Below, piece after piece: positions 7,189-11,564 of a stretch of 11,564 nt of DNA. The notes under the pieces are model-generated. The model saw only the letters and a program-made list of their open reading frames with translations, ran no database searches and was not told where the DNA came from. Where the stretch lies: the NCBI GenBank assembly GCA_965524675.1, contig CBERPN010000131.1, forward strand, positions 1 through 11,564. Reading direction: 5' to 3'. Positions within the stretch are counted from its first letter, which is position 1, and each line of letters begins with the position of its first letter. The position numbers were made by a program, and so were the translations under genes. This DNA is from CALLQB01 sp036479275 (lineage in GTDB: Bacteria; Actinomycetota; Acidimicrobiia; Acidimicrobiales; SHLQ01).

Positions 7189-7872
7189 TTAGGCTTGACC
7201 CTTTCCCTCGAACTTGTCGTAGACCTTTGGCCAGAAGCGGTCGCGGGCGGCGGGTATTCCACCGATTCCAAACTTGATAATCAAGATGAACACGGCCGCT
7301 CCGGTAATCATTTGAAAGAGCGTGTTGACGACAGTCTCGGCAACCTCGAGTTGGCTGATCGCGGCAAAGCCGCCGACATACCATATGAGCGCACCAACAC
7401 CGGTTACAACCATGTTTCCGTAGCCGAGATTAGCGACCGATGGCCGAACCAGATCCTTCACAGCATTAGCCACAGCTCCGGTAATAACGATCAGCACCAA
7501 GGCCACAATCAGCTTCGGGATGTAAGCAATGAAGTCGGTGAGCAACTCCGAGAAAGGATTGTCCTTACCAAAGGACGAGAGTGCGAGTTGCAAGACCATC
7601 AACATGATGAAGAAGTAGACGATTTTGGCTAGCAAGAGCCCAGAGTCGGCGTAGCCAGCCCGCTCGATGTAACTACCCAGGCCAGATCTGTCGACGATGC
7701 GATCGAAACCGACTTTCTGAAGCACGCGGTGGACGACCTTGCGGATCAACTTGGCGATAAACCAGCCGATTACGAAGACCACCAAGAATGCAATGATCTT
7801 GGGGATGAATGCGAAAAGATCGCTGAATGCGTCGGTAAACGCTCCGTCGAAATCGATTCCAGCTGTAACCAT
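7189..7872 (-). CDS. TM-helix repeat membrane protein (CmpX / MscS-related)
   Basis: A 227-residue inner-membrane protein with about five membrane segments (roughly 22-44, 80-98, 116-135, 152-173, 182-202). Two internal copies of the same unit are visible: FIPKIIAFLVVFVIGWFIAK (22-41) followed by a cationic amphipathic stretch, and YIPKLIVALVLIVITGAVAN (117-136). This is the conserved TM-helix repeat of the small CmpX-like relatives of mechanosensitive channels; they lack the MscS beta domain, as this one does. Some relatives influence envelope stress and ECF sigma activity in Pseudomonas, which fits the divergent ECF sigma gene here. ATG 7872 is preceded by GGGAG with an 8-nt gap, a good ribosome-binding site. 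The gene ends with a strong terminator at 7091-7129. Channel activity is not shown by the sequence. Confidence 0.88.
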   Translation of the reverse strand: MVTAGIDFDGAFTDAFSDLFAFIPKIIAFLVVFVIGWFIAKLIRKVVHRVLQKVGFDRIVDRSGLGSYIERAGYADSGLLLAKIVYFFIMLMVLQLALSSFGKDNPFSELLTDFIAYIPKLIVALVLIVITGAVANAVKDLVRPSVANLGYGNMVVTGVGALIWYVGGFAAISQLEVAETVVNTLFQMITGAAVFILIIKFGIGGIPAARDRFWPKVYDKFEGKGQA

Positions 7873-7875
7873 ATT

Positions 7876-7890
7876 GAGTACTCCCTACTC
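7876..7890 (-). promoter_or_regulatory. Ribosome-binding site inside a small hairpin loop
   Basis: On the minus strand GAGTA-GGGAG-TACTC forms a 5-bp stem whose 5-nt loop is the Shine-Dalgarno of the gene starting at 7872. The Shine-Dalgarno stays exposed in the loop; whether this tunes translation is inference. Confidence 0.4.
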
Positions 7891-7904
7891 ATGGATTTGT
7901 TTGT

Positions 7905-7918
7905 GATGACAGATGACA
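7905..7918. repeat. Tandem heptamer GATGACA x2
   Basis: Two perfect copies of GATGACA lie head to tail (7905-7911, 7912-7918), 33 bp upstream of the ATG at 7872. Direct heptamers upstream of a gene can be regulator half-sites; chance is also possible. Confidence 0.35.
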
Positions 7919-7963
7919 GACGCTGTTCGCCGTAGAAAAGTCGCGAGAAAACCGCATCATTTC

Positions 7964-8013
7964 GTTCCGCCAGCGAAAATCGCCCCTCTGGGGGCAGTTT
8001 TAGGTGGCGGAAC
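7964..8013. promoter_or_regulatory. 50-bp nested palindrome in the divergent sigma-factor promoter region
   Basis: Three concentric inverted-repeat arms share one centre: GTTCCGCCA (7964-7972) with TGGCGGAAC (8005-8013), AAAA (7976-7979) with TTTT (7998-8001), and GCCCC (7982-7986) with GGGGC (7991-7995) around the loop TCTG. Only short symmetric mismatches (3 and 2 bases per side) interrupt it. The right end is 8 bp from the putative -10 box of the sigma gene, so it covers the -35 area. It could be an operator, a cruciform-prone site or, if transcribed, a strong RNA hairpin. No T-tract follows, so it is not a classical terminator. Confidence 0.75.
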
Positions 8014-8021
8014 AAAGAAAG

Positions 8022-8033
8022 TAGGGTCCTTGC
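8022..8033 (+). promoter_or_regulatory. Putative -10 box for a leaderless sigma-factor transcript
   Basis: TAGGGT (8022-8027) matches the TAnnnT -10 pattern and ends 6 nt before ATG 8034, so transcription would begin at or near the start codon. No Shine-Dalgarno is present. The -35 area falls within the right arm of the palindrome. Confidence 0.4.
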
Positions 8034-8813
8034 ATGTACCCAAAGTTTTGCGGCGGCCACGCGACTTTGTTTGGCCTGCTGCGTCCTCACAACATGACGG
8101 CGATCACTTCGCACCCCAGAGCGGCCGCCAACCCGGGCCTGTCGCGACCCTGGCCACAGCTTGGCCTAACGCTGTCCGAGCTCATCGAACGTGAGTGGCA
8201 AAGACTCATCGTTGGACCTCTGCTGGCAGTCGATCGGGTGTTGGCGAGTAGCACGGGCTCACCAGGGTCTACTGGGAGCGTTCAGCTCTCGAGCCCCGCC
8301 GAGATCCACGAACTCGAATCGGGCGAACAGCTCCAATACCTAGTCGAGAACTACTCCGATGCCGTTTACCGGGTGGCACGTTCGGTAGTGCGCGATAACG
8401 GCCTTGCCGAAGACACCGCTCAGGAGGCCCTTCTCAAGGCATGGCAGGCCCTTCCGACTTACCGGGGCGACGCACCGCTACGCAATTGGGTGCTGCGGAT
8501 CACCCACAACACGGCGGTCTCGCTATTGCGAAGCCGACGCGAAGAAGTTCGCGATCCGGATACTTTCGGTGAAACGGCGACCCGCACAAGCGTCGAGCGT
8601 TCGGTCGAAGCCAAGATGGCTATGTCCGCGTTTGAATCCGCGCTCGACGAGCTCGACGAGCTATCACGATCCATCGTGGTCTTGCGCGAGGTCGAATCAA
8701 TGAGCTACGAGGAGATCGCCGGAGTCCTCGATGTTGGGCTCCCGACGGTCAAGACACGCCTACTACGAGCTAGACGAGTCCTGTCGTCATCGCTTGAAGA
8801 GTGGCAGCCATGA
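8034..8813 (+). CDS. ECF-type RNA polymerase sigma factor with a long N-terminal extension
   Basis: A 259-residue protein. Region 2 of sigma-70 spans about 100-169, with LVENYSDAVYRVARSVV (103-119), the DNA-melting block AEDTAQEALLKAWQ (125-138) and PLRNWVLRITHNTAVSLLR (148-166). Region 4 spans about 203-256, with the helix-turn-helix SYEEIAGVLDVGLPTVKTRL (224-243). Regions 1.2 and 3 are absent, which defines the ECF group. Normal ECF factors are about 170-200 residues and begin some 15 residues before region 2; here about 95 residues come first, with no recognised domain. GTG 8238 (V69) would give a normal 191-residue protein, but neither start has a Shine-Dalgarno. The leaderless -10 at 8022 favours ATG 8034. 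The stop overlaps the anti-sigma start by 4 bp (ATGA). Confidence 0.92.
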   Translation: MYPKFCGGHATLFGLLRPHNMTAITSHPRAAANPGLSRPWPQLGLTLSELIEREWQRLIVGPLLAVDRVLASSTGSPGSTGSVQLSSPAEIHELESGEQLQYLVENYSDAVYRVARSVVRDNGLAEDTAQEALLKAWQALPTYRGDAPLRNWVLRITHNTAVSLLRSRREEVRDPDTFGETATRTSVERSVEAKMAMSAFESALDELDELSRSIVVLREVESMSYEEIAGVLDVGLPTVKTRLLRARRVLSSSLEEWQP

Positions 8814-9145
8814 AGCGCCACCCGTCCACCAAGAAACTCGCCGATTGGCTCGAAACGGGTGGCCCGCCCGAAGTCGAGTCGCATGTCACGACGTGTGACC
8901 GTTGTGCCGAATCGATGGATGCCTTAGCGGTGCCGGTTCCCTCGATGAGCCGAGCACTTACAGCGGTTCTTCAACCCCCCAACGAGTACCGAGAGCGACT
9001 GAGTGAACGAATTTCTGAGTCACTACGAAATCGTGCTGACTTGGCCCTCTTTGTAGATTTGATGGGGGTACCTCTGCCAACGGCCAAGATGCTGCTCGGT
9101 GATGGCCCAGCCAGATCTTCCGACGACAGCATCGACCCCCGTTAG
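8810..9145 (+). CDS. Small zinc-binding anti-sigma factor (ZAS-like)
   Basis: A 111-residue protein directly coupled to the sigma gene by an ATGA overlap, the normal arrangement for an anti-sigma factor that binds and silences its partner. The zinc motif H-x3-C-x2-C is seen as HVTTCDRC (H25, C29, C32), preceded by a short helix (RHPSTKKLADWLETG) as in zinc-associated anti-sigma domains. The rest (40-111) has no clear membrane segment; LALFVDLMGVPLPTAKMLL (78-96) is only moderately hydrophobic. It is therefore probably soluble, and could react to redox or zinc state through its cysteines, as RsrA does; this is inference. GTG 8801, three codons upstream in the same frame, is a possible but less likely start. 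A 6-bp hairpin follows the stop. Confidence 0.85.
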   Translation: MKRHPSTKKLADWLETGGPPEVESHVTTCDRCAESMDALAVPVPSMSRALTAVLQPPNEYRERLSERISESLRNRADLALFVDLMGVPLPTAKMLLGDGPARSSDDSIDPR

Positions 9146-9149
9146 AACA

Positions 9150-9164
9150 TCGCCGGGGCGGCGA
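9150..9164 (+). terminator. Short hairpin after the anti-sigma stop
   Basis: TCGCCG (9150-9155) and CGGCGA (9159-9164) form a GC-rich 6-bp stem with a 3-nt loop, 4 nt after the stop codon. No T-tract follows, so it may attenuate or protect rather than fully stop transcription into the channel gene at 9212. Confidence 0.3.
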
Positions 9165-9211
9165 CTATCGTCGAGGGTGAGAGCATAAGAGCCACGAACT
9201 GGGGGCGCTCA

Positions 9212-9961
9212 ATGGACACAAAGTGGCTCATCGCTGCGATAGCTATCGGGGTGTCCATCGCGTTGGGGGTCATCTTGTCGCGCGTAACCCAGGGCCTTCT
9301 CAGCAGAGAATCACGCCGCGAGGCAGTGCAGTCGATGGCCAAGGCGATCGCCAGCCTAGTGATGTCGCTATCGCTAATCATCGGGCTGGTAGTGGCCCTC
9401 GGTGTCGTCAACCCGAGCGCGCTCGATCAGCTTCCTAAAGATGTCGTCGCCTATATTCCGCGCCTGCTGAGCGCTGCCATCGTACTGATCGGCGCGAATA
9501 TTCTCGGAGCGATAGTTACAACCATTCTCGAAAAGAGTCTCGGTCACGTCTCGGCGACCACCCGCCGTCGAGTTCCCGCCATCGCCCGCGGCCTAATCAC
9601 TGCGTTCGCGGTACTGATTGCTGCCTCCCAGATTGGCATCGACACTCAAATAATTACGCTCGCAGCGGCGGCGATCTTCTTTAGCATTGGCCTCACCGCA
9701 GCCCTTATCGCAGGACTCGGATCACGCGACGTCGCAGCCGAGCTTGCGGCTGGTCGCGCTGTACGCCGGCTACTCAACCCAGGCGACATTGTTTCCTACG
9801 ACGACACCGCTGGGCGGGTAGTAGAGCATCACTCGGTCGGGCTTGAACTCGAGACCGGCGAAGGCCAGCTTGTGATAATTCCTCACAGCAGTTTGCTCGG
9901 ACGGCCCATCAGAATCCAAAGAACCGAACCAATCACCGACCTCACAACCCCCGATAGCTGA
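9212..9961 (+). CDS. MscS-like mechanosensitive ion channel family protein
   Basis: A 249-residue inner-membrane protein. About five membrane segments are visible (roughly 5-25, 45-67, 80-104, 126-145, 148-168). The third starts YIPRLLSAAIVLIGANILGA, the same IPK/R-type TM-helix repeat found in the minus-strand gene at 7189. After the last segment comes a short MscS-type beta domain: LNPGDIVSYDDTAGRVVEHH (188-207), LELETGEGQLVIIPHSSLLG (211-230). The large alpha/beta vestibule of E. coli MscS is missing, so this is a small family member, presumably releasing solutes under membrane tension. ATG 9212 has a G-rich Shine-Dalgarno-like run GGGGG at 9201-9205, 6 nt away. It lies 66 nt after the anti-sigma gene and could be read through from the sigma promoter. 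Confidence 0.88.
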   Translation: MDTKWLIAAIAIGVSIALGVILSRVTQGLLSRESRREAVQSMAKAIASLVMSLSLIIGLVVALGVVNPSALDQLPKDVVAYIPRLLSAAIVLIGANILGAIVTTILEKSLGHVSATTRRRVPAIARGLITAFAVLIAASQIGIDTQIITLAAAAIFFSIGLTAALIAGLGSRDVAAELAAGRAVRRLLNPGDIVSYDDTAGRVVEHHSVGLELETGEGQLVIIPHSSLLGRPIRIQRTEPITDLTTPDS

Positions 9962-9962
9962 G

Positions 9963-9975
9963 TACTCTTATCGGT
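9963..9975 (+). promoter_or_regulatory. Putative -10 box for a leaderless transcript
   Basis: TACTCT (9963-9968) ends exactly 7 nt before ATG 9976, the same geometry as at gpsA, and both start codons are preceded by CGGT. The box starts 2 nt after the end of the upstream stop codon. No Shine-Dalgarno is seen. No clear -35 box is visible. Confidence 0.45.
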
Positions 9976-10368
9976 ATGGCTGTACCAGAGCCCGACGGCA
10001 TGTCACAGATTAGCGAATACGGAACCAAGTTTGCCGCCGACGTCGCCGTGGCCAGGCTCGCGGAGTACGGCATCGAGTCATCGGTGTTCGGCGACCCAGC
10101 GCATTCGGTCGCACCGCACCACGTCACCCAACCTGGCTTCGTTCTGCTAGTGCTCGACGACACGGTCGAAGACGCCCTCGAGGTGCTCGACCTTCCGGCC
10201 AATCACGAAGCAGAAGCCCTCGATCAGCAGCTGTACCGTCGCCGCTTCGACGACCGCCCAGGCTGGTTCAAGGGCTTCGCCTACCTTCTGCTACTGGCGG
10301 CGCCGGTCCCGTGGCTGATCATGGCGGTCATATTGGCCACAATGGCATTGAAAGCCTTGTTTCCCTAG
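9976..10368 (+). CDS. DUF2007-like small protein with a C-terminal membrane hairpin
   Basis: A 130-residue protein. Residues 12-72 (ISEYGTKFAADVAVARLAEYGIESSVFGD and VLLVLDDTVEDALEVLDL, shown in two parts) resemble the DUF2007 or PII-like signal-transducing fold, a small alpha/beta domain in which the chain alternates a helix after the first strand with an AVARLxxxGI pattern. The segment 99-127 is strongly hydrophobic (FAYLLLLAAPVPWLIMAVIL) with a central Pro pair, enough for one long or two short membrane helices. So the soluble domain is probably tethered at the inner face of the membrane. The function is unknown. The start has its own leaderless-type promoter immediately downstream of the channel gene, so it may be expressed independently. 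Confidence 0.75.
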   Translation: MAVPEPDGMSQISEYGTKFAADVAVARLAEYGIESSVFGDPAHSVAPHHVTQPGFVLLVLDDTVEDALEVLDLPANHEAEALDQQLYRRRFDDRPGWFKGFAYLLLLAAPVPWLIMAVILATMALKALFP

Positions 10369-10386
10369 AAACCCCGAGCGGGAAAC
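10359..10386. terminator. Inverted repeat spanning the stop of the DUF2007-like gene
   Basis: GTTTCCC (10359-10365) and GGGAAAC (10380-10386) are perfect 7-bp complements with a 14-nt loop, bracketing the TAG at 10366-10368. No T-tract follows on the plus strand. In the same 45-bp convergent gap, ACCCTTCA occurs twice (10399-10406, 10409-10416). It is probably a weak terminator in a convergent gene pair. Confidence 0.3.
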
Positions 10387-10413
10387 GACTGAGCTTTCAC
10401 CCTTCAATACCCT

Positions 10414-11564
10414 TCAGTGTTGGACAACATTGGCCAACAAGCTTCTGACACTTTCGGCCAACTCTGTGCGATCGGCTTCGGTGCGCTCTCGAACCAATGC
10501 AAGATCGTTTCCGTCGCCCACCGATCTCACCAGCTCGATGTATGCCTTTAGTTTTGGTTCGGTCCCGCTGGGTCGTAACTGCACCCGCGAGCCATCTTCG
10601 AGATCGAATCGCAACATGTCGGCACGCCCAGCAAAGTCTGTAAGTTGCACAACCTGCCTGCCCCCAATTTCGGAAGGCGGGTCGTTGCGAACGGCACGCA
10701 TGAAGTCGGCCATCCGGCCCAGCGCTCCCAGCCCATCGAACCACGAGACGACCTGTGTGGTTGAGTGCACGCCGTGCTCGATGGCCAGCTCATCGAGCCG
10801 ATCGAGAACCGACTTTTGATCGGCTTTCAGTTCGGCCACCAGCGCTAGAAACGTTATGGCTGCGCTGATTCCATCCTTGTCGCGGATCGTATCGTTCACG
10901 GCGTAACCAAGGGCGGGCTCGTACCCGAATATTAGGCGGGTCTCTAGCCGATCGTCGGCAGCGCGGGCCACATACTTGAACCCGTGCATGGTTTCTACAA
11001 ACTCGACATCATGGGTCGCAGAGATCGCCGCGAGCATCCGTGACGAGACCGTAGTGGCCGCCGTTAACCGACCCTCGCCTTCACTATTTCTTAGGCAGTA
11101 GTCTCCCAGTAACACACCGATCTGGTCGCCATTGAGTTGTCGCCAACCGTCCCCATCGGGAACGACTACCCCTAGGCGGTCGCCATCTGGATCGTTGGCA
11201 AATGCAACCTCGGCATCGATCCCTGCCGCAGTCGCGACCAAGGCGTCGAGCGAGCGGGGTTCTTCTGGGTTAGGGAACTCCACCGTCGGAAAGTCTGGAT
11301 CGGGAGCGAACTGGCTTGCCACTATTTCGAGCGTCACCCCGAGTCGCTCCATCGACTTGACAAAAACAGCACCTGCTACGCCATGAAGCGGCGTATACGC
11401 CACCCTTAACGCCGCAGCGGTCAGGTCAGGGCCGCTCGCCATGATGATGGTATCGAGGTAGGTCTCGACGACGCGGTTGCGGACCCTCGACACCTGCCCG
11501 CCGAGACCTGGGTGCGGGTGGACCGGAGGGTCAGCCAATTCGGCCATGAGCTGCTCGATCTGAC
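10414..11564 (-). CDS. Phosphoglucomutase/phosphomannomutase, C-terminal part (cut by window edge)
   Basis: The frame stays open through the right edge (the last codons read QIEQL before the internal Met at 11547). About 382 residues of a protein of perhaps 540-560 are visible; the phosphoserine loop lies outside the window. It interconverts hexose 1- and 6-phosphates, supplying cell wall and glycogen precursors. Counted from that internal Met: VAYTPLHGVAG (49-59), the metal-binding loop FANDPDGDRLGVV (116-128), MHGFKYVARA (187-196), the substrate loop FGYEPALGY (207-215) and the phosphate-binding loop QLRPSGTEPKLKAYIE (323-338). The YTPLHG and GYExALGY forms suggest the PGM2-like, bacterial PgcA-type branch, though glucose versus mannose preference cannot be told. 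In GYEPALGY a Pro stands where many relatives have Glu or Gln. It is convergent with the DUF2007-like gene. Confidence 0.93.
   Translation of the reverse strand, partial: QIEQLMAELADPPVHPHPGLGGQVSRVRNRVVETYLDTIIMASGPDLTAAALRVAYTPLHGVAGAVFVKSMERLGVTLEIVASQFAPDPDFPTVEFPNPEEPRSLDALVATAAGIDAEVAFANDPDGDRLGVVVPDGDGWRQLNGDQIGVLLGDYCLRNSEGEGRLTAATTVSSRMLAAISATHDVEFVETMHGFKYVARAADDRLETRLIFGYEPALGYAVNDTIRDKDGISAAITFLALVAELKADQKSVLDRLDELAIEHGVHSTTQVVSWFDGLGALGRMADFMRAVRNDPPSEIGGRQVVQLTDFAGRADMLRFDLEDGSRVQLRPSGTEPKLKAYIELVRSVGDGNDLALVRERTEADRTELAESVRSLLANVVQH

Noticed and set aside
7961..8016. The nested palindrome as a MITE or as an intrinsic terminator
   Set aside because: No obvious target-site duplication at its ends and no T-tract after it on either strand; an operator or regulatory role fits the position better.
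8009..8030. GGAAC at 8009-8013 as an ECF -35 box for autoregulation of the sigma gene
   Set aside because: The distance to the TAGGGT box or to any GTC-type -10 is about 8-12 bp, too short for the usual 15-17 bp spacing.

Overview
The window looks like about 11.5 kb of a moderately high-GC actinobacterial chromosome. A class such as Acidimicrobiia is my best guess, but it rests on gene content and family resemblance rather than a database search. Supporting points are an FbiD/CofC-type F420-biosynthesis guanylyltransferase, the divergent gpsA/fbiD arrangement also known from Mycobacterium tuberculosis (Rv2982c/Rv2983), TAnnnT -10 elements placed 6-7 nt before ATG starts (leaderless genes, common in actinobacteria), GTG/TTG starts, and many 4-bp stop/start overlaps.

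Layout. Positions 1-490 hold no convincing gene. They carry a 55-bp direct repeat (two copies, 80-bp period), a 19-bp repeat with a GTGTC-A-GACAC core (two direct copies and one degenerate inverted copy) and a small hairpin. Positions 491-3712 are a minus-strand operon: gpsA (glycerol-3-phosphate dehydrogenase), a roughly 500-residue protein I do not recognise, and rnhB (RNase HII). From the divergent promoter region at 3713-3795, a plus-strand operon runs to 7090: cofC/fbiD, a PIG-L/LmbE-type zinc deacetylase and an unusual stand-alone hydantoinase/oxoprolinase-family (HyuA-like) protein. The three are joined by ATGA overlaps and so are probably co-translated. A strong hairpin with a T-tract on the minus strand closes the next gene.

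Positions 7189-9961 form a compact block that looks like a stress-response module. It contains a minus-strand membrane protein with duplicated TM-helix repeats (CmpX / MscS-related). A divergent plus-strand ECF sigma factor has an uncommonly long N-terminal extension and overlaps a small zinc-binding anti-sigma factor by 4 bp. An MscS-like mechanosensitive channel homologue follows. The 161-bp divergent region contains a striking 50-bp nested palindrome that ends 8 bp before the sigma gene's putative -10 box. I infer that this block senses or responds to envelope or osmotic stress, with channel-like proteins on both sides of the regulator pair.

Positions 9976-10368 encode a small DUF2007-like protein with a C-terminal membrane hairpin. 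The right end holds the C-terminal two thirds of a phosphoglucomutase/phosphomannomutase on the minus strand, cut by the window edge. Most genes are ordinary housekeeping or cofactor genes. The sigma/anti-sigma/channel block with its palindrome, and the cofC-PIG-L-HyuA operon, are the parts most likely to hold undescribed biology.
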